Assembly: GCF_026340565.1 (NCBI RefSeq)
Contig: NZ_JAPEPB010000001.1
Span: forward strand, 2,642,501 to 2,706,500
DNA from: Kitasatospora sp. NBC_01287
GTDB taxonomy: Bacteria; Actinomycetota; Actinomycetes; Streptomycetales; Streptomycetaceae
Reading direction: 5' to 3'
Length of the DNA: 64,000 bases
Part shown: positions 26,255 through 33,931 of the stretch, in pieces
Position numbering within the stretch: the stretch's first letter is position 1
How the letters are laid out: each line of letters opens with the position of its first letter
The notes under the pieces: model-generated
Told to the model about the DNA's origin: nothing
Database searches by the model: none
Seen by the model: only the letters and a program-made list of their open reading frames with translations
Program-made: the position numbers and the translations under genes

Positions 26255-27000
26255 GTGATTCCTCCGTCGACGACGATGGTCTGGCCGGTGATGAACGAGG
26301 CCTTGGACGAGATGATGAACTGGACGGTGTCGGCGATCTCCTCGATGTCCGCCAACCTCCCCAGCGGGGTGCGCTTCTGGATCCGGTCCCGGTTCTGGTC
26401 GGTGACCTCGGTGGTCATGTCGCTGTCGAAGAAGCCGGGGATCACCGAGTTGACCCGGATGTTCAGCGGGCCCAGTTCGCGGGCCAGGCTGCGGCTGAAG
26501 CCGTCCAGGCCGGCCTTGGTGGCCGAGTAGACCGCCACACCGCGGAAGCCGCGGATGGCGTTGATCGAGGAGACGTTGACGATCTGTCCGCTGTTGTTGG
26601 TGCTCATCACCCTGGCGCAGGCCTGCGCCAGGGCGATCGGGGCGCTGAGGTTGTTGTTGATCAGCGCGTCCATCTGGCGCGCCGACGTGGTCAGGAAGAG
26701 CTCCTGGCGGTTGAGCACCGCGGCGTTGTTGACCAGCAGGTCGATCCCGCCGAACCGGCGGGCCACCGCGGCCACGTACTTGCGCAGCGCCACCCGGTCG
26801 CCCAGGTCCAGCGACTCCCAGAGGAAGTCGTCGGGGTACTTGGTCTGCAACTGCTCGACCTGCTCGTTGCTGCTGCGGCTGAAGGTCGCCACCTTCCAGC
26901 CCTCGCCGAGCAGCCGCTCGGCCAGCACCCGGCCCAGGCCCCGGCTGCCGCCGCTGATCACGGCGACCTGGCCGGGCAGCGGCTCCGCGGGCCGGCTCAC
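26248..27000 (-). CDS. SDR family oxidoreductase (FabG-like) in the accessory locus
   Basis: A 250-residue classical short-chain dehydrogenase: cofactor motif GGSRGLG (residues 17-23), NNAA, catalytic Ser-Tyr-Lys with Y-S-A-T-K, and a C-terminal V-D-G-G. It probably reduces a beta-keto or enoyl group on the adjacent ACP. GTG 27000 overlaps the ligase stop by 4 nt, and its own 3' end overlaps the ACP gene, so ligase-SDR-ACP-hotdog-YciI form one coupled unit. Confidence 0.9.
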   Translation of the reverse strand: MSRPAEPLPGQVAVISGGSRGLGRVLAERLLGEGWKVATFSRSSNEQVEQLQTKYPDDFLWESLDLGDRVALRKYVAAVARRFGGIDLLVNNAAVLNRQELFLTTSARQMDALINNNLSAPIALAQACARVMSTNNSGQIVNVSSINAIRGFRGVAVYSATKAGLDGFSRSLARELGPLNIRVNSVIPGFFDSDMTTEVTDQNRDRIQKRTPLGRLADIEEIADTVQFIISSKASFITGQTIVVDGGITC

Positions 27001-28346
27001 GCCAGGCTCCGGATCTTCTTGTACCGGTCGGAGTGCTGGGCGGCCTCGGAGACCACGACCAGCGCCGGCACCTTGAAGCCCTCCAGCTTGGTGCGGCAGT
27101 GCTCACGCACCCGGCGCTGCACCGCGCGGACGTCCTCGTCGACGTCCGGGGCGAGCAGCACGGTGGCCTTGACGATCATGCCGGTGACGTGGCTGGGGTG
27201 CCCGCTCACGGTGGCCTCGGCGATGCCCGGGACCTCCAGGACGACGCTCTCCACCTCGCTCGGGTAGACCTTCTCGCCGCCGACGTTGATGATCTCCGAG
27301 CGGCGGCCGAGGATCTTGACCCACTCGCCGTCGGTCTCCACCACGTCCTGGGTGTTGAAGAAGCCGTCCTCGTCGAACGGCGCCTCGGCGTTGAGGTAGC
27401 CGAGCATCGCCATCTCCGAGCGGATCCACAGCACGCTGTCGACGATCTTGTGCTCGAAGCCGGCCGCGCCGAGCTTGACCCACAGGGTGTCGTCGCCGCG
27501 CGACTTGGTGGGCAGGATGCCCAACTCGGAGAGGCCGTAGGTCTGCTTGAAGCGGACCGCGGGCAGCGCCTCGGCCAGCCGCTTGAGGGTGCGGATCGGC
27601 ATCGGCTCGGTGCCGTAGGTGACCAGTTGCAGCGCCGAGCAGTCGTGCCGCTCCAGGACGCCGGAGATCAGCACCATGTTGAGGAAGGTCGGGGTGGTGG
27701 GCAGGACCTCGACCCGGTGGCGGGCGATCGCCTCGAAGATGGTCTCGGGGGTGCGGTCGGCGACCGTGATCACGGTGCCGCCCTGGACCAGCGTGTGCAG
27801 CAGGGTGTTGATGCCGCCGATGTGGTCCAGGCTGAGGAACGAGAGGATGCGGCGCGGCTTGCCGCCGGGCGCGTAGCGGCCGAGCACCTTGCTGAAGTCG
27901 AGCACCGAGGCCTTGCTGCGCCCAGTCGTACCCGAGCTGAACAGCACCAGACCGGGGTGACCGGTCTCGCGCAGCTGCCCGTAGAGCTCGTGCTCGGCCC
28001 GCTGCCCGGTGCGCGAGAGCTCGCGGCCCCCGCTGCCGTCGGCGGTGATCACGGTCTCGACCTGGGCGACGTCCAGGAACTCGGCGCGCTTGGCCGCGGG
28101 CAGCACGGTCAGCGGCACGACGACGACCCCGCGCTCGATCAGCGCGAGCAGGCCGGCGCAGAGCTGCGGCGAGTAGGCACCCTCCAGAGTGACCACCTCG
28201 CCCGCCCGCACCTCGTGCTCGTCGAGGAAGCGGCGCCAGTCGGCGGCCAGTTCGGCCAGCTCCTGGTAGGTGTAGGTCCGGTCGTGGAAGACCACGGCCT
28301 CGTCGGTACCGAAGTCCGACAGTTTCTCGATTATGGATCCGGTCAT
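26997..28346 (-). CDS. AMP-dependent acyl-CoA/acyl-ACP ligase
   Basis: A 449-residue ANL-superfamily adenylating enzyme, somewhat shorter than usual. The P-loop SSGTTGRSK lies at 137-145, and Y-G-L-S-E-L-G (A5), G-R-R-S-E-I-I-N-V-G-G-E-K-V (A8) and a C-terminal Lys-rich D-R-Y-K-K-I-R (A10) are present. It should activate a free carboxylic acid and load it on CoA or on the neighbouring ACP. It heads the tightly overlapping leftward operon. ATG 28346 follows GGGAGAG. Confidence 0.92.
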   Translation of the reverse strand: MTGSIIEKLSDFGTDEAVVFHDRTYTYQELAELAADWRRFLDEHEVRAGEVVTLEGAYSPQLCAGLLALIERGVVVVPLTVLPAAKRAEFLDVAQVETVITADGSGGRELSRTGQRAEHELYGQLRETGHPGLVLFSSGTTGRSKASVLDFSKVLGRYAPGGKPRRILSFLSLDHIGGINTLLHTLVQGGTVITVADRTPETIFEAIARHRVEVLPTTPTFLNMVLISGVLERHDCSALQLVTYGTEPMPIRTLKRLAEALPAVRFKQTYGLSELGILPTKSRGDDTLWVKLGAAGFEHKIVDSVLWIRSEMAMLGYLNAEAPFDEDGFFNTQDVVETDGEWVKILGRRSEIINVGGEKVYPSEVESVVLEVPGIAEATVSGHPSHVTGMIVKATVLLAPDVDEDVRAVQRRVREHCRTKLEGFKVPALVVVSEAAQHSDRYKKIRSLA

Positions 28347-28360
28347 CACTGCTCTCCCGC

Positions 28361-28390
28361 AGAACGTATGGAATGTGCGTTCTGAAACAA
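28361..28390 (-). promoter_or_regulatory. Possible promoter/operator of the ligase-ACP operon
   Basis: On the minus strand TTGTTT (28390-28385) and TACGTT (28368-28363) are 16 bp apart. An inverted repeat (AGAACGTA at 28361-28368 with TGCGTTCT at 28376-28383, one mismatch) overlaps them, just upstream of start codon 28346. It could be bound by the LuxR or TetR regulators of the locus. Tentative. Confidence 0.35.
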
Positions 28391-28485
28391 ATGCTAGGCA
28401 GATCTTCACGAGGTCTCAACGGGCCTTTTCCGCTACCCCGTTGCGGCTAGCCGGACGGCCATACCCGACTGCTTCCCGGCCGCTT

Positions 28486-29139
28486 TCAGGCGACCCGGAA
28501 AGCCGCCGTCGCAATGGTTTCCCCGGTGGCCGTCCAGCGGCCCTGGAATTCCCGCACCGGCGCGCTTTCGAGCCGTGGCGGATCGACCAGCAGAACCGCC
28601 CGGAAATGCCCGTCCAAGGACACCTCCAGCCGTGCGTCGTGGAAGCCGAGCCAACGCCCGGTCAACGGGTACCAGGCCTTGTAGACAGCCTCCTTGGCGC
28701 TGAACAGCACGGTCGGCCAGTGCGTCTGCGGCGCCAGCCGCGCCAGTCGCGCCACCGCCGCGCGCTCGGCGGGCAGCAGCACCCTGGGAAGCAGCTCGGG
28801 CGGCAGCGCCCGGTGCTCCTCGGCGTCGATGCCGAGCAGCGGGACCTGGGCCGACCTGGCCACCGCGGCCGCCCGGTAGCCCCGGCAGTGGGTGATGCTG
28901 CCGACCACGCCGGCCGGCCAGAGCGGTTCACCGCGCGGGCCGGCCGGTATCGCCCGCCCGGGCAGGCCCAGGCCGGCGAGCGCCTGGCGCGCGCAGTGCC
29001 GCCCGGTGGTGAACTCCCGGCGCCGCTCGTCCACCGCGTGCCGAAGGCAGCCCTCCTCCGCGGGGAGGAGGGCTGCCTTCACGGAATCACGGGTGGTCCA
29101 GACGCAGGCGACGGAGTCCGGCAGGAGTTGCTCGATCAC
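28486..29139 (-). CDS. 4'-phosphopantetheinyl transferase (EntD/Sfp superfamily)
   Basis: A 217-residue EntD-type PPTase, which turns apo-ACP into holo-ACP. Motifs: RRREFTTGRHCARQAL, GSITHCRGY, the Mg-binding G-I-D-A-E, and the F-S-A-K-E-A-V-Y-K-A helix. GTG 29139 follows GGGAGG, 31 nt after the transporter gene. The carrier genes of the locus are its likely substrates. A perfect 17-bp inverted repeat lies inside its coding sequence. Confidence 0.93.
   Translation of the reverse strand: MIEQLLPDSVACVWTTRDSVKAALLPAEEGCLRHAVDERRREFTTGRHCARQALAGLGLPGRAIPAGPRGEPLWPAGVVGSITHCRGYRAAAVARSAQVPLLGIDAEEHRALPPELLPRVLLPAERAAVARLARLAPQTHWPTVLFSAKEAVYKAWYPLTGRWLGFHDARLEVSLDGHFRAVLLVDPPRLESAPVREFQGRWTATGETIATAAFRVA
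29043..29080. repeat. Perfect 17-bp inverted repeat inside the PPTase gene
   Basis: Arms 29043-29059 and 29064-29080 with a 4-nt loop, covering about codons 20-32. The encoded stretch (ALLPAEEGCL) is normal for the family, so the gene is intact, but the mRNA should fold into a terminator-strength hairpin. Confidence 0.8.
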
Positions 29140-29169
29140 GGGTCGCCTCCCGCGGCGTCCTGGGCCGGG

Positions 29170-30174
29170 TCAGACCTTCTGGGCCACCGGCGCGGCGGCC
29201 CCGCCGGCCGGAGCGGCGGGCGAACCCGCGGCCGGGACGGTGGCCGGAACCACCGCGGCCGGCTCGCCCTTGAACTTGGCCAGCAGCTTGCGGTGCGTCC
29301 CCGAGGAGATCACCACACCGGACATCACGACGACACCGGCGGCCACCTGCAGCAGGGTGACCTGCTGGCCGAGGATGAAGGAGACCAGCACGGTGAAGAC
29401 CGGCACCAGGTGGAAGAAGACCGCGGTGTCGGCGACGCCGATCCGGGCGATCCCCTGGCTCCAGAAGACGTACGCCAGCACCGAGCCGAGCGCGCCCATG
29501 AAGACCAGCGCGCCGTAGACCTGCCAGGGCAGGTGGGCCAGCACGGTCACGGTCGGACGCGGGGTGACCGCGGCCGCCACCACCCACAGCGGCACGAAGC
29601 CGATGATGGTGGTCATACCCGTGGTGATGATCGGCGTGCTGTTCTTCACGTGGCGCTTCTGCAGGACCGCGTAGAACGCGAAGCAGATGTTCGCCACCAG
29701 GCAGCAGATGTCACCGATATTGGGCGCCTGCAGCCGCTGCACCGAACCGGTCAGAATCAGCGCGGCCACACCGGCGAAACTGATCGAGGTACCCAGCTTG
29801 TGATTTCCGCTGATCTTCTCCTTGAAGAAGACGGCGGCGATCAGCGCGGTCACCAGCGGATTGGTCGCCTGGATCAGCGAACCGTTCGTGGGCGAGGTGA
29901 ACCGCATGCCCAGGAAGAAGAAGGTGTTGAAGCCGAAGACGCCGAGCAGCGCCAGGACGGTGAAGATCCCCTTGTTCTGCTTGAGGACCGTCTTCACCTT
30001 CCCCGCCTGCGGGACGAGGATCAGCGAGATGACCACGGCGGCCAGGGTGAACCGCAGCGCCGCGCTGGCCGGTGCCGAGAGGTAGCGCACCGAGTACTTG
30101 GCGAGGTTGAACGTCGCGCCCCAGAAGAACGCGGACAGGGTCAGCAGCGGGTAGATGCTGCGAGTTTTCTTCAT
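29170..30174 (-). CDS. EamA/DMT family transporter
   Basis: A 334-residue membrane protein with ten predicted helices in two EamA repeats (first from ~8, second from ~155), ending in an Ala/Pro/Val-rich cytoplasmic tail of ~40 residues. DMT proteins move small metabolites; in this setting it probably exports the product of the locus. GGAG precedes ATG 30174, and it lies upstream of the PPTase in one transcript. Confidence 0.88.
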   Translation of the reverse strand: MKKTRSIYPLLTLSAFFWGATFNLAKYSVRYLSAPASAALRFTLAAVVISLILVPQAGKVKTVLKQNKGIFTVLALLGVFGFNTFFFLGMRFTSPTNGSLIQATNPLVTALIAAVFFKEKISGNHKLGTSISFAGVAALILTGSVQRLQAPNIGDICCLVANICFAFYAVLQKRHVKNSTPIITTGMTTIIGFVPLWVVAAAVTPRPTVTVLAHLPWQVYGALVFMGALGSVLAYVFWSQGIARIGVADTAVFFHLVPVFTVLVSFILGQQVTLLQVAAGVVVMSGVVISSGTHRKLLAKFKGEPAAVVPATVPAAGSPAAPAGGAAAPVAQKV

Positions 30175-30226
30175 GCCGATCTCCGGTGAGAAGGAGCGAG
30201 CTTGGGATGCGGGAGCCGGCGGGGCG

Positions 30227-30964
30227 TCAGGCCCAGAGCCACGCGTCGAGCTCGATCGTGGAGGGGTGTGCGCGGCCCGAGCTGTTCAGGATCGCCATCG
30301 TGGCGTCAACGACGTCATCGGCGCTGAGCATCCTGGCGCGCTGCTCGGGGGTGTAGTCGATGTGGGGCAGCATGTTGTCCCGGAAGCCGGTGTCGACCTT
30401 GTCCAGCACGATGCTGGAGACCTTGACGCCCCACGGGCGGGCCTCCTCGATCAGGCACTTGGTCAGGCCCTCGATGCCGAACTTCGACACCGCGTAGGCG
30501 AACATCGCGCCGGCCGGGGCGCCGCGCTTGCCCCAGATCGAGGACATGTTGACGATGGTTCCGGTGCCGGCGTCCTTCATGTGCGGCAGCACGGCGCGGG
30601 ACATCAGGAAGTAGCCGGTGAGGTTGGTGCGCAGGGTGCGCTCCCAGATCTCCAGGTCGGTGGTGAGGACACCGCCGAAGTAGGCGACGCCGGCCACGTT
30701 CAGCAGGTCGTCGATCTTGCCGAAGCGGGCGACGGCGGCGGCCACCGCCGCGTCCACGGCCTCGACGTCGGCGACGTCGTGGCTCGCGGTGATCACCTGG
30801 TCCTCGGTCCAGCCCGCCTCGGCCACGGCCTTGGCCAGACCCTCGCCCTCGTTGGAGTGGAGGATCAGCGCGTGGCCGGCGTCGGCCAGCCGGTGGGCCA
30901 GTGCCAGGCCGATGCCGCGGTCGGCGCCGGTGATCAGCGAGACCCGGCGGTTCTCTGCACTCAT
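30227..30964 (-). CDS. SDR family oxidoreductase (second of the locus)
   Basis: A 245-residue classical SDR: cofactor motif GADRGIG near the N-terminus, N-V-A-G, and a catalytic Y-A-V-S-K. The C-terminus (STIELDAWLWA) is longer and more acidic than in FabG. Substrate unknown. AAGGAGA precedes ATG 30964. The spacer to the HAD gene (30965-31169) is filled with GTGGTGCT-like low-complexity sequence. Confidence 0.88.
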   Translation of the reverse strand: MSAENRRVSLITGADRGIGLALAHRLADAGHALILHSNEGEGLAKAVAEAGWTEDQVITASHDVADVEAVDAAVAAAVARFGKIDDLLNVAGVAYFGGVLTTDLEIWERTLRTNLTGYFLMSRAVLPHMKDAGTGTIVNMSSIWGKRGAPAGAMFAYAVSKFGIEGLTKCLIEEARPWGVKVSSIVLDKVDTGFRDNMLPHIDYTPEQRARMLSADDVVDATMAILNSSGRAHPSTIELDAWLWA

Positions 30965-30971
30965 GGTGTCT

Positions 30972-31160
30972 CCTTGGTGTGGGTGCTGCTCTCTCGGTGT
31001 GGGTGGTGCTGTGGTGGTGCTGTGGTGGTGCGTCAAGTGGCTCTGTGGTGGCGCGCCGCACAACGCTGTGACGGCTCGTCAGGTGGCTCTGCGGTGGTGG
31101 CCTGCGGTAGCGGCCTGCGGTACTGCTCCGCTGCGGTGCTCCGCGGCGGTGCCGCCTCAG
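30972..31160. repeat. GTGGTGCT-rich low-complexity spacer
   Basis: Between the second SDR and the HAD phosphatase genes the plus strand is dominated by irregular repeats of GTGGTG, GTGGCTCTG and TGCGGTGGTG. No gene or clear regulatory element is seen. Confidence 0.5.
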
Positions 31161-31169
31161 GCGGCACTC

Positions 31170-31874
31170 TCAGCCGCGGCCGGCCAGCTCGGGCAGCGGG
31201 CCCGGCTCGGCGGAGAGCAGCGGCCAGCCGTGCTCGGCGGCCTGGGCCAGCAGCACCGGGTCCTGGCCGACCACGTGCGGGCGGCCGACCTGCTGGAGCA
31301 TGTCGAGGTCGCTGGCGTGGTCGCCGTAGCAGTAGCAGTGAGCGGCGGTCAGACCCAGCCGGGCCACCGTCTCCTGCACCGCCAGCGCCTTGTTGGAGCC
31401 GATCATCGGACGGACCACCTCGCCGGTGAGCCGGCCGTCCGAGCCGACCAGCGGCTCGCTGCCGAGCACCAGGTCCGCGCCCAACTCCCCCGCCAGCGGC
31501 TCCAGGCAGGCCCGGAACGAACCGGAGACGAAGACCACCGGGTCCCCGGTCAGCCGGTGCGCGGCGATCGCGTCGAGCGTCGCGCCGACGAAGGCGTCGG
31601 GGCGCCGCCGGTAGACGGCGTACCACTGGCGGCCCTGCTCCAGCAGCTCCTCGTACGGCACTCCGGCGAAGCCGCGGTAGTAGGCCCGGTTGACCTCGGA
31701 GCGGTGTCGCCCGGCCGCCGCGATCGCGTGCAGCCGCCCGGCCGCCTCCTGGTAGGCCTGCGGGCCGCCGCCGGTGTACTCGGTCCAGTGCCGCAGGAAG
31801 TCGAACATGCTCTTGACCGTGATGACGGTCTCGTCGACGTCGAAGAACGCCGCCCGTCGGGACCCGCCTGCCAT
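31170..31874 (-). CDS. HAD-IB family hydrolase (SerB-like phosphatase)
   Basis: A 234-residue HAD phosphatase: nucleophile motif FFDVDETVI (residues 10-18), FVSGSF, a lysine in SNKALA, and acidic motif GDHASDLDML. Such enzymes dephosphorylate small phosphate esters. In A-factor synthesis a phosphatase acts after AfsA and a reductase, so its presence beside the AfsA-like gene is suggestive. AAGGAG lies upstream of ATG 31874. Confidence 0.88.
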   Translation of the reverse strand: MAGGSRRAAFFDVDETVITVKSMFDFLRHWTEYTGGGPQAYQEAAGRLHAIAAAGRHRSEVNRAYYRGFAGVPYEELLEQGRQWYAVYRRRPDAFVGATLDAIAAHRLTGDPVVFVSGSFRACLEPLAGELGADLVLGSEPLVGSDGRLTGEVVRPMIGSNKALAVQETVARLGLTAAHCYCYGDHASDLDMLQQVGRPHVVGQDPVLLAQAAEHGWPLLSAEPGPLPELAGRG

Positions 31875-31930
31875 GGCTCACTCACTCCTTCTCGTGAAGC
31901 TTCCTCGCGGCCCGCTGAACTGACACTGCG

Positions 31931-32629
31931 TCAGCTCGCCGCTTCCAGGCACTGCTCGTAAAGGCCCTCGCGCAGCGCCCGGGTGACCGCGCAGGTCCGG
32001 TTGGGGGAGTCGAGCTTGGCCAGGATGTTGGCCACCAGCCGCTTGGCGCCGTGCTCGGAGATCCCCAGCCGCCGGGCGATCTGCTTGTTGCTCAGCCCGT
32101 CCACCAGCAGCGGGAGCACCTCCTGCTCACGCGGCGTCAGGCGGGGCAGGGTCCGCTCCTGGACCGGCGCCCAGCCCGGCGTCAGCAGTCGCTGGGCCAG
32201 CGCGGACGGGATCGGCACCTCGCCGGCGGCGATCCGCTCCAGGCACTCGCGCACCGCGCGCGGCGTCAACTCCGCGGCGTCCAGCACCCCGGCGCTGCGC
32301 ACGCTGGTGACCTTGGCCAGGTCGGCCTGGGCCACGTCCTCGACCAGCAGCAGCACCCGCGGCCCGGCGGCACCCGCCGCGGCGAGCGCGGCCACCACCG
32401 CGCGGTCGAGCTCGGCGAGCGCCACCACCACCAGGTCCGCAGCCAGTCGCCCGGCCGCCGCGATCGCCCCCGCGGCGTTCGCGGTAGTGGTCAACTCTCC
32501 AACGAAACCTGATGAGTTGAGCACGCGCTCGAACTCGAACCGACGCAGCTCACTGCCCAGGCCGAGCACCAGGCGGACGGGCGCGGTGGCCCCCTTCGGA
32601 TTTTCCTCACTGTTCAGCACGACGACCAT
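31931..32629 (-). CDS. Orphan LuxR-family regulator with degenerate receiver-like domain
   Basis: A regulator of about 232 residues with a C-terminal LuxR HTH (LTPREQEVLPLLVDGLSNKQIARRLGISEHGAKRLVANILAKL). The N-terminal half has receiver-like beta-alpha spacing but lacks the acidic pocket and phospho-acceptor Asp (VVVALAEL instead of an M/L-D-x-x-M/L-P turn), so it is probably not phosphorylated. No kinase gene is nearby. Alternative starts are GTG 32638 and GTG 32620. An ARE-like element lies 70-100 nt upstream. Confidence 0.85.
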   Translation of the reverse strand: MVVVLNSEENPKGATAPVRLVLGLGSELRRFEFERVLNSSGFVGELTTTANAAGAIAAAGRLAADLVVVALAELDRAVVAALAAAGAAGPRVLLLVEDVAQADLAKVTSVRSAGVLDAAELTPRAVRECLERIAAGEVPIPSALAQRLLTPGWAPVQERTLPRLTPREQEVLPLLVDGLSNKQIARRLGISEHGAKRLVANILAKLDSPNRTCAVTRALREGLYEQCLEAAS

Positions 32630-32700
32630 CCCCTCGATCACGCCGCCCGACCGGGCGCGTGCGGCCCTCGGTCCGAGGACATGCCCATGATGGCACAAGT

Positions 32701-32724
32701 AGAATACCTTCAGGGAGGTTTTTT
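32701..32724 (-). promoter_or_regulatory. ARE-like operator upstream of the LuxR regulator
   Basis: Imperfect inverted repeat AGAATACCT..AGGTTTTTT resembling autoregulatory elements bound by gamma-butyrolactone receptors. On the minus strand it ends in TATTCT, a plausible -10 box. It is nearly identical in layout to the element at 36605-36628. Confidence 0.6.
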
Positions 32725-32819
32725 CTCTGAGAACTCCGCCGCGGAGCGTGATCACGGCCGCCAACTGGGTCGATGCATCGTCAACTACCAGGAAACTCGC
32801 AGCAGTTCGACGGATCGCG

Positions 32820-32845
32820 GAACCTACCTTCTGTCAGGTATGTTC
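32820..32845 (+). promoter_or_regulatory. ARE-like operator upstream of the TetR gene
   Basis: Inverted repeat GAACCTACCT / AGGTATGTTC with a 6-nt spacer; 9 of 10 arm positions pair. It lies 30 nt before start codon 32875, so the TetR protein or the second receptor could repress this gene. Confidence 0.65.
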
Positions 32846-32874
32846 TCTACCCTGGAGGGAGGAGGCACGAGACG

Positions 32875-33465
32875 ATGAAGCAGCAGCGCGCTTTGCGCAC
32901 CTACCAGCAGACCCTGGACGCGGCGTCGCAGGAGTTCATCCAGCAGGGCTACGCCCGCGCCACCATGGCCGGCGTGATGGCCCGCACCGAGCTCACCAAG
33001 GGCGCGCTGTACGGGCACTTCCGCTCCAAGGAGGCCGTGGCCGCCGCCCTGGTGGCACACGGCGCCGAGGCCTGCGCCCAGGTGCTCGCGGAGGCCGCCG
33101 CGGGCGCCGACGACGCGGTGGCCGCCCTGCTGACGGCCGCCCTGACCCTCAGCAGGCGCCTGCGGAGCGACCCGAGAGTGCGTGCCGCGCTCCGGCTGGC
33201 CACTGAGCCGGCCGCCGAAGTACCGGGCGGCGCAGCCCTGCTGGCGAGCATCCACGGCTTCCTGCTGGAGCACGCCGGGCACGCCAGGCGGGCCGGCCGG
33301 CTGCCGGCCGAGCACACCCCGGCAACCGTCGCCGACCTGCTGCTGGCGGTGCTGCTGGGCTACGAGCAGCTGCCGGGGAGCACCAAGCCCGCCGAGTCGG
33401 ACGCCGACCTGGACGAGGCCTGGCGCCTGCTGGCCCGCGCCCTGCTGCTCACCGGGCCCGACTGA
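32875..33465 (+). CDS. TetR family regulator, ScbR/ArpA-like (GBL-receptor type)
   Basis: A 196-residue repressor with an N-terminal HTH (YQQTLDAASQEFIQQGYARATMAGVMARTELTKGALYGHFRSKEAVAAAL) that resembles GBL receptors (K-G-A-L-Y-x-H-F-x-S-K-E). The ligand domain is more divergent and shorter than in ScbR, so it may be a pseudo-receptor. GGAGG lies 9 nt upstream of ATG 32875. It reads opposite to the biosynthetic genes. Confidence 0.85.
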   Translation: MKQQRALRTYQQTLDAASQEFIQQGYARATMAGVMARTELTKGALYGHFRSKEAVAAALVAHGAEACAQVLAEAAAGADDAVAALLTAALTLSRRLRSDPRVRAALRLATEPAAEVPGGAALLASIHGFLLEHAGHARRAGRLPAEHTPATVADLLLAVLLGYEQLPGSTKPAESDADLDEAWRLLARALLLTGPD

Positions 33466-33566
33466 CGCGGCGGCCGCCGACCAAGCCCAGGACCCGCTGG
33501 ACGCAGAGCAATTGACGTTTCATCAGCCACCTGCTCCCGGACGCCTCGGGCGCGCACACGCACGCA

Positions 33567-33605
33567 CGGCGGTGGAGCCCGGTCGCACACCGGGCTCCAC
33601 CGCCG
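33567..33605. terminator. Bidirectional terminator between the TetR and AccE-like genes
   Basis: Perfect 17-bp stem (33567-33583 with 33589-33605) and a 5-nt loop in the 214-nt convergent gap. The rest of the gap (33466-33679) is C-rich and shows no gene. Confidence 0.85.
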
Positions 33606-33679
33606 CTCCCCCTCATCCCCCTCCGTGCTCCCTCTCGGTCCCTCACCCCTCGGCCCCTGCCCCGGCCCCCGCGAGCTCC

Positions 33680-33931
33680 TCAGTGCGCCAGCGCGGCCGG
33701 CTTGCCCCGCTGCGCGCCCCCGTGCCACGAGGGCGCACTGCCGCGCAGCCCCACCCGCCGATCCCAACCGGCCCGCCGCCTCGCGGGCGTGTGCGCCCGG
33801 GCCGCCGCCGCGAGCGCCGTCCGCTCGGCCACGGCCGCGAGCAGTACCGCTGTGACAATGGCGAGTTCGATCTCGTCCGGGCACCCGTGCAGCACCCGCA
33901 GGAGCGGCTGCGCCCCCTCGCCGCCGCTCAC
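33680..33931 (-). CDS. Acyl-CoA carboxylase epsilon subunit-like small protein
   Basis: An 83-residue protein starting at GTG 33931, which overlaps the beta-subunit stop by 4 nt (GTGA). The N-terminal segment L-L-R-V-L-H-G-C-P-D-E-I-E-L-A-I-V-T-A-V-L and the C-terminal W plus S-A-P-S-W-H match the pattern of actinobacterial AccE/PccE subunits, which activate the biotin-dependent carboxylase. The N-terminal codons include ATT and ACA, uncommon in this genome. Confidence 0.75.
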   Translation of the reverse strand: MSGGEGAQPLLRVLHGCPDEIELAIVTAVLLAAVAERTALAAAARAHTPARRRAGWDRRVGLRGSAPSWHGGAQRGKPAALAH

